DNA of 64,000 nt from Sphingobium sp. SCG-1 (GTDB lineage Bacteria > Pseudomonadota > Alphaproteobacteria > Sphingomonadales > Sphingomonadaceae), in contig NZ_CP026372.1 of assembly GCF_002953135.1 (NCBI RefSeq), positions 1,364,001 through 1,428,000 on the forward strand. Direction: 5' to 3'. Positions 1 through 9,527 of the stretch are shown piece after piece. Positions within the stretch are counted from its first letter, which is position 1. Every line of letters starts with the position of its first letter. The position numbers and the translations under genes were made by a program. The notes under the pieces are model-generated. The model did not search any database, was not told the origin of the DNA, and worked only from the letters and a program-made list of their open reading frames with translations.

Positions 1-418
1 GACTCTCGGTTCCGCCCGCGCCTGCGTGGATTTCCAGATAGGTGTCGTTCGCGTCGGCTTCGCCCGCCAGCAGCGCTTTAACCTTGTCCTGGTCGGCACG
101 CTCGGCCAGTTCCTTTAGCGACTGGATCGCTTCGGTCACCATCGCCTCGTCACCTTCGGCTTCGGCCATTTCGATGAGTTCGGCGGTGTCGGTCTTCTCG
201 CTGTCGATCGCGCGCGTGGCATTGATCGCACTATCGAGGCGCGTTCGCTCACGCATGACTTCCTGCGCCTTTTTGGGATCGTCCCACAGCGACGAGTCCT
301 CGACGCGCGCGTTCAACTCGTCAAGCCGCCGCAGCGCGCGGTCCCAGTCCAGAAAACGCCGCAGCAAGTCGAGAGCGGCGTCGATACGGTCGATATGTTG
401 CTGCGCTTCGGCGCGCAT
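1..418 (-). CDS. prfB: Peptide chain release factor 2 (N-terminal part, cut by window edge)
   Basis: RF2 recognises UGA and UAA stop codons and triggers peptide release on the ribosome. The visible 139 residues are the helical N-terminal domain and the start of domain 2, ending in the family motif IHAGAGGTES at the window edge. The ATG is at 416-418. The site where many prfB genes carry an in-frame UGA and a programmed +1 frameshift reads CGG CGT TTT CTG GAC TGG here, so no recoding is needed. The gene lies 61 bp downstream of mrcA on the same strand and may be co-transcribed with it. Identification is firm; the GGQ region lies outside the window. Confidence 0.95.
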   Translation of the reverse strand, partial: MRAEAQQHIDRIDAALDLLRRFLDWDRALRRLDELNARVEDSSLWDDPKKAQEVMRERTRLDSAINATRAIDSEKTDTAELIEMAEAEGDEAMVTEAIQSLKELAERADQDKVKALLAGEADANDTYLEIHAGAGGTES

Positions 419-479
419 GGTGAATCTCCACTATGTCCATGTCCCTGATCGCTCGCTCTGACGGCGGGCGGGGGAAGTT

Positions 480-3029
480 CTAATATATGCCGCCTTGCTG
501 CTGCATAAAGTCACTGTCGTTCCGTGGCCGCGATGCCGCACTTGCCGCGCGCGCCGCCGCCACTTTCTCCTGCGCCTCGACTTCATCCTTGCGGATGGTC
601 CGGCGCGGTTCGGATTCGGGCTTGAAGGCTTCCCAGATCACGGGCGCCTTAGGATCGTTGGTCGGCCATGCCCCATAGACACGCTTGCCCGATCGCCGGT
701 CGATGGTGACCATGCGGATACCGTTGGGTGCGATGAAGGGCGTTTTCGGCATCTTCGCCAGAATAGGCGCCATCGCCTGCTTCCAGATTGGCGCGGCAAT
801 CCGACCGCCCTGTGCATAACCCCCAAGGCTGCGCGGCGCGTCGTAGCCAAGATATACGCCTGCGACCAGATCAGGCGATCCCCCAACGAACCACACGTTC
901 GTCGGTCCGTTGGTTGTCCCGGTCTTACCGAACAAGGGGCGCTCCAGATCGCGCAGGACCGTCGCAGTGCCGCGCTGGATCACGCCTTCGGTGATATGGA
1001 CCACCTGATATGCGGTCATCGGGTTCATCAATTGCCGTCCTTCGGGCGTGAAGCGCGGCATGGCCTTCCCATCCCAGTTCGGCGCATTGCAGCCATCGCA
1101 AGCGCGCCAGCGCGTCGGCCAGATCACCTTGCCGCGACGATCCTGCACATAATCGATGACCTTGGGACTTAGCGCGCGGCCATGATTGACCAGCATCGCA
1201 TAAGCGTTGGTTAGCTTCTCGACCGTCGTCTCGCCCGCGCCCAGCGCAAAGGAGAGATAGGGCTGATAATCGCCGATCCCCATCGTCTTGATGGTTTTGA
1301 CCACGCGCTCCATTCCCGTCTGCGACGCCGCGCGCACCGTCATAAGGTTACGCGATTGCTCCACGCCCCAGCGCATCGTCTGCGGCCCCGCATTCTTTCC
1401 CGAGAAGTTTTTGAAACATTTTTGCCCCAGACTGCCGCCCTGATACACGCAGAACGGGCCGTCCACGATGATCGAGGCAGGCGTCATCCCATTGTCCAGC
1501 GCGGACGCATAGACGAACGGTTTGATAGTGGACCCCGGCTGCCGCAATGCCTGCGTCGCACGATTATAGGCGGAGAGGCGCGCATCGAACCCGCCCTGCA
1601 AAGCATGGATACGCCCGCTACGCGTCTCCTCGATCACCATGCCGCCCGACACTTCGGGAACACTGCGCAGTGCCCATTCGGAGCCGTTGCGCACCACCGC
1701 GATCAGGTCGCCGGGCTTCAATGCATTGAACGCCGGACCACCGATGCGGCGATAGGGGATTTGCGCCGCACTCGCCGGGAGTGTGCCCGTCTCTCCGCCG
1801 GAGAAGCCGATCTGCGCCGCACCGCTTTCGCGCGACAGCACGACCGCAATGCGCCAGCTATCATAATCGATGCCGACGGAGCTGACGGCCATCTCTCGCT
1901 GCCAGCCATTGTCGATATTGATCTTGCCGACCGGCCCGGACCAACCCTTGCCCGCGTCATAGCGTTGTAGCCCTGCACGCAGGGCGGTGGTCGCCAGCCC
2001 CTGCATCTCAGGGTCTAAGGGCGTGCGCACCCAGAGCCCGCCTGCATAGACGCTATTCGGGCCGTCCTGCGCCTTTTCGCCGAACAGCTGGATCAGCCGC
2101 CGCCGCACTTCCTCGACGTAATAGCCGCCCGCGCTGCCATAGGGCGAGCCGTGCGGCGCCACGGTGCCCAGCGGCTGCAAAGACGCAGCGGCAAACTGCG
2201 CGTCGGTGATGAACCCATTGTCACGCATTTCGCCCAGCGCCCAGTTGCGCCGCTCCAGCGCCCGCGCCATTCCGGTTTCGCTCTCTGGCCGATAGTTGGC
2301 CGGACCCTTCGGCAGGATCGCAAGATACGCCATTTCCGGCAGCTTGAGGTCCGCGACATCCTTGTCAAAATATGCGCGCGATGCCGCCTGTACGCCGTAT
2401 GCATTGCGGCCAAGGAATATCTGGTTGAGGTACAGTTCAAGGATTTGCTGCTTTGACAGCACATTTTCGATGCGCCAGGCGAGGATCATCTCCTTCACCT
2501 TGCGCGTCGGCGAATATTCGTCGCCGATCAGCAGGTTCTTGGCGACTTGCTGTGTAATCGTCGATCCGCCCCGCGCGCGCTGGCCCGAGCCAAGCTTGCT
2601 CACATAATCGAACACCGCGCCCGCAAAGCCCGGAAAATCGACGCCATGGTGAGAGAAGAACGTCTTGTCCTCAGCGGCTAGATACGCCTTGATCAGCAGC
2701 GGCGGGTAATCAGCATATTGCAGTTGGACGCGTCGCTCGCGCGCATAGCTGTGCACCGGCTGGCCATTTACGTCCCGCACGATAGTCGGCAACGGCGGCT
2801 CATATTCCAGCAGCGTAGCCGCATCGGGCAGGCCGCGCGCGAAAATGATCCAGAACAAGGCTACGGCAAGGAAGACAAGAAGCAGCACGTAACTGGCGAG
2901 CCGAAACCAGCGCTTGCCCCATTGCGCTCCGAACTGATCCTTCAGACGCGCGAACGCGCTTCCTGCATCGCGGGATGCGCGATAGCGAAAGTCCTTGCTG
3001 TCGGGGGTTGTCGGGGCGTCCTCATCCAT
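480..3029 (-). CDS. mrcA: Penicillin-binding protein 1A (bifunctional glycosyltransferase/transpeptidase)
   Basis: Class A PBP that polymerises lipid II and cross-links peptidoglycan in the periplasm. The 849 residues start with a short cytoplasmic segment and a membrane anchor at about 45-65. The GT51 domain shows catalytic Glu120 in EDKTFF and the motif GGSTITQQ near 154. The transpeptidase domain has the SxxK serine at about 500 (STIK), SRN at about 559 and KTGT at about 702. The tail is charged and Ala-rich. Length is usual for PBP1A. It sits between the amidase gene and prfB on the same strand, forming a cell-wall cluster. Confidence 0.96.
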   Translation of the reverse strand: MDEDAPTTPDSKDFRYRASRDAGSAFARLKDQFGAQWGKRWFRLASYVLLLVFLAVALFWIIFARGLPDAATLLEYEPPLPTIVRDVNGQPVHSYARERRVQLQYADYPPLLIKAYLAAEDKTFFSHHGVDFPGFAGAVFDYVSKLGSGQRARGGSTITQQVAKNLLIGDEYSPTRKVKEMILAWRIENVLSKQQILELYLNQIFLGRNAYGVQAASRAYFDKDVADLKLPEMAYLAILPKGPANYRPESETGMARALERRNWALGEMRDNGFITDAQFAAASLQPLGTVAPHGSPYGSAGGYYVEEVRRRLIQLFGEKAQDGPNSVYAGGLWVRTPLDPEMQGLATTALRAGLQRYDAGKGWSGPVGKINIDNGWQREMAVSSVGIDYDSWRIAVVLSRESGAAQIGFSGGETGTLPASAAQIPYRRIGGPAFNALKPGDLIAVVRNGSEWALRSVPEVSGGMVIEETRSGRIHALQGGFDARLSAYNRATQALRQPGSTIKPFVYASALDNGMTPASIIVDGPFCVYQGGSLGQKCFKNFSGKNAGPQTMRWGVEQSRNLMTVRAASQTGMERVVKTIKTMGIGDYQPYLSFALGAGETTVEKLTNAYAMLVNHGRALSPKVIDYVQDRRGKVIWPTRWRACDGCNAPNWDGKAMPRFTPEGRQLMNPMTAYQVVHITEGVIQRGTATVLRDLERPLFGKTGTTNGPTNVWFVGGSPDLVAGVYLGYDAPRSLGGYAQGGRIAAPIWKQAMAPILAKMPKTPFIAPNGIRMVTIDRRSGKRVYGAWPTNDPKAPVIWEAFKPESEPRRTIRKDEVEAQEKVAAARAASAASRPRNDSDFMQQQGGIY

Positions 3030-3099
3030 CGCAGAGAGGCTTTAGGGTCCAAAGCTGGAGAGGACAAGGGCAGGCGCGCAGCCCGGCATCATCACAGCG

Positions 3100-4086
3100 T
3101 CATGGTGCGGCGGCCCGGCGCGCGAAATAGACTTCGATGGCCTTGCCGACACCATCGGCGATCTGCTGCTGCCCCTCGCGGGAGGTGAGGAACGCCGCGT
3201 CCTGTGCATTGCTGATATATCCCGTCTCGAACAGTATGGAAGGCGTGTCGGGCGCTTTCAGGACGATCAGCGATGCGAAGCGATGCGCGGTGCTGCGGAA
3301 AGGCACGAACGGCGTGGCCTCCCGCTGAAGTATGCGCGCGAAACTGGACGATTGCTGCATCGTCTCGCGCTGCGTCAGGTCGATCAGGATGTTCGACACC
3401 GCCGATTCCTGACCGCTCAGGTTTACGCCATTGATGATGTCCGAGCGATTCTCCCGCGCCGCCAGTCGCGCCGCCTCCCGATCGGACGCGGTTTCGGAAA
3501 GCGTATATACGGTGGCGCCGCGTGCTTCGGCATTGGGCGCTGCATCGGCATGGATGGAAATGAACAGGTCCGCGCTCAGCCGCCGGGCAATGCCATAGCG
3601 CTCCTCCAGCACCAGAAAGCGGTCATCATTGCGGGTAAGCGCCACCCGCACGCGCCCGGAAGCGAGCAGCCGCTCGCGAATGGCCTGCGACACCGCCAGT
3701 GTGACGTCTTTTTCCTGCTCCCCAGCCGCGGCATTGCTTGCGCCCGGATCGTGACCGCCATGGCCAGCATCGATCACGACTAGCGGACGGGAACCATCGC
3801 GCGGTCCCTCGACCTTCGGCAAGGCAATGCCGCGTGAGGCGGGGGGGATGGGCACAGTGATGCTATGCATCTTGCGCGGTGGCCGCGCATTGAACGCAAT
3901 TGGCGGCCGCACCATATCCATGGATGCCGCAGTACCGTTGATGGGCGCAGTCATCAGGGCAACACTATAAGTCAGCGCCAGAAACATGGCCGCGCTTGTG
4001 CCCTCTTCCGGCCGCCGCCGTCCAGCCGAAATCACGATGCGGCGTTGTAAAGGCGATCGGAAAATTAACCTTTCATTTACCATCAT
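3100..4086 (-). CDS. N-acetylmuramoyl-L-alanine amidase (Amidase_3 family)
   Basis: Zinc amidase that cleaves the bond between MurNAc and the stem peptide, normally in daughter-cell separation. Of 328 residues the catalytic domain covers roughly 100-325. It shows IDAGHGGHDPGA (zinc His109), Glu125, a SIHAD zinc His and the catalytic ETGYISN segment near the C-terminus. The N-terminus has a basic stretch followed by a hydrophobic run at about 34-50 that could be a signal peptide; a start at the internal Met34 would give a cleaner one. There is no AMIN domain. It lies 70 bp upstream of mrcA on the same strand. Confidence 0.92.
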   Translation of the reverse strand: MMVNERLIFRSPLQRRIVISAGRRRPEEGTSAAMFLALTYSVALMTAPINGTAASMDMVRPPIAFNARPPRKMHSITVPIPPASRGIALPKVEGPRDGSRPLVVIDAGHGGHDPGASNAAAGEQEKDVTLAVSQAIRERLLASGRVRVALTRNDDRFLVLEERYGIARRLSADLFISIHADAAPNAEARGATVYTLSETASDREAARLAARENRSDIINGVNLSGQESAVSNILIDLTQRETMQQSSSFARILQREATPFVPFRSTAHRFASLIVLKAPDTPSILFETGYISNAQDAAFLTSREGQQQIADGVGKAIEVYFARRAAAP

Positions 4087-4500
4087 GCTGCAAACAGGAC
4101 TTCAGGAACGATTGTAACAAAAAATTCAGGGTCGCCGTTGCCCCATCGTTCCTTGACTGCTACCCCTTTCAAATCCCGTGAAGTCCGCACATCTGCGGTA
4201 AACGCATGGGATGCTTACGAATCGCCGCCAATCGTGAAGGCGATCCAACAGGTTGACGCTGCATGAGGCATTTTTCCACGTTCCCCGACAGGCCGGTTTT
4301 GGGCCTTGGGGCGTGGACGGCTTTTGCCCGGCCCGGAAATATTCCCGGCCCTGCCCCCGCAGCAGACGCGCTTAACATCCTTACAACCCGGACGATGATC
4401 CAGCTCGCGCCAATGATGGCGCGCAGGCTCCGGCCGTCCCTCACCTTTAGCGTGGCCGCTTCGGCCAAAGCCGCCGGCCGCCACGCCCGGAGTATAATGA
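4087..4500. other. Divergent intergenic region with probable rne leader
   Basis: These 414 bases separate the amidase gene (minus) from rne (plus). I see no credible coding sequence. A TTGACT hexamer near 4153 could be a -35 box. A stem-loop at about 4276-4316 pairs CCACG and CCCC with GGGG and CGTGG, with a GGCC/GGCC inner helix. A second GC-rich inverted repeat lies just before the rne ribosome binding site (about 4452-4486). This looks like a long, structured 5' leader for rne. The transcription start is not known. Confidence 0.5.
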
Positions 4501-7269
4501 ATGACACTGCGTATGATGATCGATGCGCGCCACCGGGAAGAAACCCGTGTCGCCATCGTCAACGGAAACCGGATAGAGGAATTTGATTTCGAATCCACTG
4601 AGCACAAGCAGCTCAAGGGAAACATCTATCTTGCCAAGGTAACCCGCGTCGAACCGTCGCTTCAGGCGGCGTTCGTCGATTACGGCGGCAACCGCCACGG
4701 CTTCCTGGCCTTCGCGGAAATCCACCCGGACTATTACCAGATCCCGAAGGAAGACCGCGAAGCACTGCTGCGTGAAGAACGCGAGCATGCCGAAGAAGAA
4801 GCCGCCCTCCGCGCCGAGGAAGATGACGAAGCCGCTCTGACCGGCGATGTCGAGGAACTCGATGCGCCGCACGATCATGATGAAGACCATCATGACGAGG
4901 ACGAAGGCGAAGGCGCAGAGGAAGGCGAAGGTGGCGAGAAGCCACGCGCCAACACGCGCCGCAAGGGCGGCGATGATGCCGCCGAAGACCTGCGCCGCAA
5001 GCGCATGGCGCTGCGCCGCCGCTACAAGATCCAGGACGTCATCCGCCGCCGCCAAGTGCTGCTGGTGCAGGTCGTCAAGGAAGAACGCGGCAACAAGGGC
5101 GCTGCGCTTACCACCTATCTCTCGCTGGCGGGCCGCTATTGCGTGCTGATGCCCAACACCTCGCACGGTGGTGGCATCAGCCGGAAGATCAGCAACGCGG
5201 CCGACCGCAAGCGCCTTAAGTCGATCATCGCCGAAATGCGCTTGCCCTCGACCATGGGCTGCATCGTCCGCACGGCGGGCCTTGCGCGTACCAAGCCGGA
5301 AATTCGCCGCGACTTCGATTATCTCGCGCGTTTGTGGGACGAAATCCGCGAAAAAACCCTGAAGGCTTCCGCGCCTGAGCTGATCCACAACGACAGCGAC
5401 CTCATCAAGCGGGCGATCCGCGATATCTACAACAAGGATATCGAGGAAGTGATCGTCGAGGGCGAGGAAGGCTATCGCGCAGCGAAGGACTTCATGAAGC
5501 TCCTGATGCCAAGCCATGCGCGGCGGGTGAAAGCCTATGCCGACACGGTGTCGCTGTTCCAGCGCTTCGGCGTCGAGGATCAACTGGCGGCGATGTATAA
5601 TCCAGTCGTGCAGTTGAAGTCGGGCGGTTATCTTGTCATCAACCCGACCGAAGCGCTCGTCTCGATCGACATCAACTCGGGCCGCTCGACACGCGAGCAT
5701 GGTATCGAGCAAACTGCCGTCGCCACCAACCTGGAAGCCGCACGAGAAATCGCGCGTCAGTTGCGATTGCGCGATATGGCGGGCCTGGTCGTTATCGATT
5801 TCATCGACATGGAAGTGAACAGCAATGTTCGCAAGGTCGAGAAGGCTATGAAGGATGCGCTGCGCGACGACCGTGCGCGTATTCAGGTGGGACGCATTTC
5901 GGGCTTCGGCCTGATGGAAATGAGCCGCCAGCGTCTGCGCACCGGCGTGCTGGAAGCCTCGACGCGCGAATGTCCGCATTGCGAAGGCACGGGCCTCGTC
6001 CGCACGGCATCGTCGGCGGGTCTTTCCGCGCTGCGCATGCTGGAGGAAGAAGCGGCACGCGGTCGCGGAACGCTCATCACCCTGCGCGCCAGCCAGGAAG
6101 CGGCGTTCTACGTCCTCAACAACAAACGGCGCGAACTGGACGAGATCGAGCAGCGCTATGGCGTGACGATCCAGATACTGCCCGATGGCGAAGTCGAAGG
6201 CGCACGCATGTCGGTGGAGGCCAGCGGGCCGAAGCCCACGCATGTCGTCACCTTCTCGCCCATCGTCGATGATGACGACGATGATCTTCCCGAGGAAGAG
6301 GAAGAGATCGAGGAAGAAGCCGAAGAGGTCGAGGAACGCGCGCCGCGCAGCGACAATCGTGAACGCGGCGAACGGCCCGATCGTCCGGAACGCAGTGCCG
6401 AGGAAGGCGAGGGCGGCCGTCGCCGTCGCCGCCGTCGTCGTCGCCGTGGTGGACGCACCGATGAGCAGGGCAACGAAATCGCCCCGGACAATGCCGAAGC
6501 AGCAGAAGGCGCTGAACCTTCGGACGATCAGGTGGAGGACGCCGACACTGATGCAGCGGAACTCGTCGAGGGTGGCGATAACGCATCGCTGATCGTCAGT
6601 GAGGAACAGGCAGAGGCACGTCGCCGTGGCCGTCGTGGACGCCGTGGTGGCCGTCGCCGTCGCGGTGAAGGTGCAGAGGGTGAAGCGCAGACGTCTGAGG
6701 CCGGCGAAAACTCCGTCTCAGCAGAAGGCGAAGCGGAGCCCGTGGCCGAAGCCGCGCCCAAAGCGCCGGTCGAAGCAGAGCCTGTTGCCGAAGCGCCCAA
6801 GACACGTCGTCGGCCGCGTGCTCGCAAGGGTGCGGTGAACGCTGAAGCATCGCCGGTGGAGCCAGCAGCAGAAGCAGCGGTCGTTGCGCCCGATGCGACG
6901 CCTACCGAAGCTGTGGCGGAAGAAGCGCCTAAGCCCAAGCGGACGCGCAAGAAGAAGGCCGACACCGCAGTGGAAGCTGAACCCGTGGCCGAACCTGCGG
7001 CAGAAGCCGTGGCGGTCGAGAAGCCCAAGCGCACACGTAGAAAGGCCTCTCCTGCAAAAGCCGTGGAGTCTGTGACGGAAGCTGTGGAAGACGCAGCACC
7101 CGTGACAGAAGCTGCACCTGCGGAGGTCACACCTGTTGAACCCACGCCGACGCCTGCAGCTTCCGAGGCAGACGCTACGCCTGCCGAGGCCTCCGCCGAC
7201 GGTAGCGAAGGCGAAGACGGCGACGGTACGACTCGTCGCGGCTGGTGGCAGCGCACCTTCGGCGCCTGA
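4501..7269 (+). CDS. rne: Ribonuclease E
   Basis: Endoribonuclease that starts mRNA decay and processes rRNA and tRNA precursors; the scaffold of the degradosome. The 922 residues begin with the RNase E/G fold and an S1 domain at about 35-110, here interrupted by an acidic, His-rich insertion (about 85-160) as is common in alphaproteobacteria. The DNase I-like catalytic part has IDINSGRS and VVIDFIDM. The Zn-link cysteines are in CPHCEGTG. After about residue 590 the protein is disordered, alternating acidic and Arg-rich blocks (a run of ten basic residues near 640) with Ala/Glu/Pro repeats, which would bind RNA and partners. The ATG at 4501 has CGGAG at 4488-4492. Confidence 0.97.
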   Translation: MTLRMMIDARHREETRVAIVNGNRIEEFDFESTEHKQLKGNIYLAKVTRVEPSLQAAFVDYGGNRHGFLAFAEIHPDYYQIPKEDREALLREEREHAEEEAALRAEEDDEAALTGDVEELDAPHDHDEDHHDEDEGEGAEEGEGGEKPRANTRRKGGDDAAEDLRRKRMALRRRYKIQDVIRRRQVLLVQVVKEERGNKGAALTTYLSLAGRYCVLMPNTSHGGGISRKISNAADRKRLKSIIAEMRLPSTMGCIVRTAGLARTKPEIRRDFDYLARLWDEIREKTLKASAPELIHNDSDLIKRAIRDIYNKDIEEVIVEGEEGYRAAKDFMKLLMPSHARRVKAYADTVSLFQRFGVEDQLAAMYNPVVQLKSGGYLVINPTEALVSIDINSGRSTREHGIEQTAVATNLEAAREIARQLRLRDMAGLVVIDFIDMEVNSNVRKVEKAMKDALRDDRARIQVGRISGFGLMEMSRQRLRTGVLEASTRECPHCEGTGLVRTASSAGLSALRMLEEEAARGRGTLITLRASQEAAFYVLNNKRRELDEIEQRYGVTIQILPDGEVEGARMSVEASGPKPTHVVTFSPIVDDDDDDLPEEEEEIEEEAEEVEERAPRSDNRERGERPDRPERSAEEGEGGRRRRRRRRRRGGRTDEQGNEIAPDNAEAAEGAEPSDDQVEDADTDAAELVEGGDNASLIVSEEQAEARRRGRRGRRGGRRRRGEGAEGEAQTSEAGENSVSAEGEAEPVAEAAPKAPVEAEPVAEAPKTRRRPRARKGAVNAEASPVEPAAEAAVVAPDATPTEAVAEEAPKPKRTRKKKADTAVEAEPVAEPAAEAVAVEKPKRTRRKASPAKAVESVTEAVEDAAPVTEAAPAEVTPVEPTPTPAASEADATPAEASADGSEGEDGDGTTRRGWWQRTFGA

Positions 7270-7292
7270 TCTCCCAATCAACGCGCACCAAG

Positions 7293-7330
7293 GAATGGCC
7301 TCTTCCCCCGTGGGAGAGGCCATTCTTCGT
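7293..7330 (+). terminator. Rho-independent terminator of rne
   Basis: GAATGGCCTCTTCCC and GGGAGAGGCCATTC form a strong hairpin with a 4-base loop and one bulge, followed by TTCGTTT. It starts 24 bases after the rne stop codon and precedes the protease operon. Confidence 0.75.
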
Positions 7331-7392
7331 TTGAAACCTTCCCATCTACGCCCGCCATTGAACCGGGCGGCGACTTCGCCCATAGCGTGGCC

Positions 7393-8757
7393 ATGGCTTC
7401 CGCCCGTATGATGATCCGCCTCGTTGCCGCGTTACTGCTGTCGTTCGCGCTGTTGGTCCAGCCTGCCGCCGCGCAGCAGATATTGCGCGATGCGGAGACC
7501 GAGGCGCTGCTCGATTCCATTTCCGGCCCGCTCGTCAAAGCCGCGAAGATGGAACCGCGAAATGTGCAGGTGCTCCTGATCAACGACAAGGAAATCAACG
7601 CCTTCGTCGCGGGCGGGCAATATGTCTGGATCCACAGCGGCCTCATCGCCGCCGCCGACAACGTCAATCAGGTGCAGGGCGTCATCGCCCATGAACTCGG
7701 GCACATAGAGGGCGGTCACGTCATCACCGGGGCAGAGGGCGCGAAGGCGGCGACCAACATCACCCTGCTCAGCCTAGTCCTGGGTGCGGCGGCGATCGCG
7801 GCGGGCGCGGGCGAGGCGGGCATGGGGATCATGGGCGCTGGCCAGCAGGCTGCCATGGGCAAGTATCTCGCTTTCTCCCGCACGCAGGAAAGCTCCGCCG
7901 ACTTGGCGGGTGCCCGCTACCTGAGTGGCGCAGGAGTCAGCGGCAAGGGGAGCCTGGAGTTCTTCAAGAAGCTTCAGAACCAGGAATATCGGCTCGCGAT
8001 CCCGCAGGACGACAGCTACGGACGCACCCATCCGCTTTCGGGCGAACGCATCGCCGTGTTGACCGACGTCTACGAGAAAGACCCCGCGTGGAAGAAGCCG
8101 GTCGACCCGGTGCTGGAAAAGAAGTTCGAGCGCGTGAAGGCGAAGCTCATCGGCTTCGTATCCGATCCCGCCCAGACCCTGCGCACTTACCCCGAGACCG
8201 ACCAGTCGCTCCCGGCACATTATGCCCGCGCCTATGCCTGGCATAAAAGCGCCTATCCCGAAAAAGCACTGTCGGAAGTGGGTGCATTGCTGGCTGCGGA
8301 GCCGCACGACCCTTATTTCCTTGAACTCAAAGGACAAGTTCTGCTGGAAAGTGGTCGCCCCGCCGAAGCTATTGCGCCGCTGCGCGATGCAGTCGCGGGG
8401 TCCAATAACCAGCCGCTGATCGCGGTGCTGCTCGGCCACGCGCTGATCGCGACCGAAGACAGCGCCAATTTCGCCGAAGCCGAGAAAGTCCTGCGCAACG
8501 CTGTGGCGCGCGATCGGGAGAATCCGTTCGCCTGGTATCAACTTGGCGTCGTCTACGAACAGCGCGGCGATATTCCACATGCGGCGCTGGCCACGGCGGA
8601 GCGCTATTCCATGCAGGGCCAGAACGAGATGGCACTGCGGAGCGCCGACGCCGCGATGCAGGGTCTCAAGGAAGGCACGACCGATTGGCTGCGCGCGCAG
8701 GATATTTCCATGGTGTCGCGCGCCGCCATCGAGTCACAGGGCAAGAAAAGACGATGA
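7393..8757 (+). CDS. M48 family metalloprotease with TPR repeats (BepA-like)
   Basis: Secreted zinc peptidase with a C-terminal tetratricopeptide region, the layout of BepA/YfgC proteins that survey outer membrane protein assembly. A signal peptide ends near the AAAQQ segment (about residue 30). The zinc motif is HELGH, followed by an EGGHV segment, and the third ligand lies in the SSADLAGARYL segment. From about residue 270 there are helical TPR-like repeats. The ATG at 7393 is preferred over an upstream GTG at 7387; an ATGATG at 7408 is also possible. Its stop overlaps the next start (ATGA), so translation is coupled to the DsbA-like gene. Confidence 0.9.
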   Translation: MASARMMIRLVAALLLSFALLVQPAAAQQILRDAETEALLDSISGPLVKAAKMEPRNVQVLLINDKEINAFVAGGQYVWIHSGLIAAADNVNQVQGVIAHELGHIEGGHVITGAEGAKAATNITLLSLVLGAAAIAAGAGEAGMGIMGAGQQAAMGKYLAFSRTQESSADLAGARYLSGAGVSGKGSLEFFKKLQNQEYRLAIPQDDSYGRTHPLSGERIAVLTDVYEKDPAWKKPVDPVLEKKFERVKAKLIGFVSDPAQTLRTYPETDQSLPAHYARAYAWHKSAYPEKALSEVGALLAAEPHDPYFLELKGQVLLESGRPAEAIAPLRDAVAGSNNQPLIAVLLGHALIATEDSANFAEAEKVLRNAVARDRENPFAWYQLGVVYEQRGDIPHAALATAERYSMQGQNEMALRSADAAMQGLKEGTTDWLRAQDISMVSRAAIESQGKKRR

Positions 8758-9527
8758 GTGAAACACCGGCGACGCTGCGGGCGGCCCTTAAAAACGGAAA
8801 GATACAAATGATGCTGGGCGGAACGGCCTTTGTTGCGGCGGCTGCGGTCGCTGCTTTCTTCATGCAGGGGGCTGCCCCCGCTGCACAAGTCGACACGAAG
8901 GACCGGGCGGCGATCGAGGCGATCGTGCGCGATTATATCCTCGAACATCCCGAAATCCTGCCGCAGGCCATGGAGCGTCTCGCGTCGAAGCGCATGGGCG
9001 CGGTAATCGATCAGAACCGCTCGAAGATCGAAACGCCCTACGCCGGCGCATGGGAAGGCGCAGAGAATGGCGACGTTACGCTGGTCGAATATTTCGACTA
9101 TGCCTGCGGCTATTGCCGCGCGACCCTGCCCGAAATCGCAAAGCTGGTGACGCAGGACAGCAAGCTGAAGGTCGTGTACCGCGAACTGCCGATCCTGTCG
9201 GAGCAGAGCACTGACGCCGCCAAGGTGTCGCTGCTGGCCGCTGAAAAGGGGCAGTACATGCGCTTTCACAAGGCGCTGTATGGCGCCGGGCAAGTCACCC
9301 GGGACACGATCTTCGCCGCTGCCGCGTCCGTAGGCATCGACCGCAAGGCCGCCGAGGCCGCGATGGTCACGGCCAAGTATAACGCTGAAGTGGAGTCCAA
9401 TATCCGCATTGCCCAGACGTTGCAGGCGACCGGCACGCCGACCTTCGTCGTCGGCAATCAGGTACTGAACGGTGCGGTCGGATTCGACGCGCTCAAGGCG
9501 GCGGTGGCGGCAGCGCGCGCCAGATGA
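8754..9527 (+). CDS. DsbA-family thiol:disulfide oxidoreductase
   Basis: Periplasmic thioredoxin-fold protein of the DsbA/DsbG/ScsC-like type. The 257 residues start with a cytoplasmic stretch and an uncleaved-looking hydrophobic anchor at about 20-42. Then comes an N-terminal helical extension typical of copper-tolerance and DsbA-like proteins, the active site CGYC in the segment YACGYCRAT, and the cis-proline motif GTPTF near the end. The start at 8754 overlaps the protease stop by ATGA, and its own stop overlaps the next start the same way. Whether it acts as oxidase or isomerase cannot be told from sequence. Confidence 0.9.
   Translation: MSETPATLRAALKNGKIQMMLGGTAFVAAAAVAAFFMQGAAPAAQVDTKDRAAIEAIVRDYILEHPEILPQAMERLASKRMGAVIDQNRSKIETPYAGAWEGAENGDVTLVEYFDYACGYCRATLPEIAKLVTQDSKLKVVYRELPILSEQSTDAAKVSLLAAEKGQYMRFHKALYGAGQVTRDTIFAAAASVGIDRKAAEAAMVTAKYNAEVESNIRIAQTLQATGTPTFVVGNQVLNGAVGFDALKAAVAAARAR

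Noticed and set aside
4447..6243. Long minus-strand frame of 598 codons opposite rne
   Set aside because: It is the antisense shadow of the RNase E reading frame, with His/Arg/Asp-rich random composition and no domain similarity.
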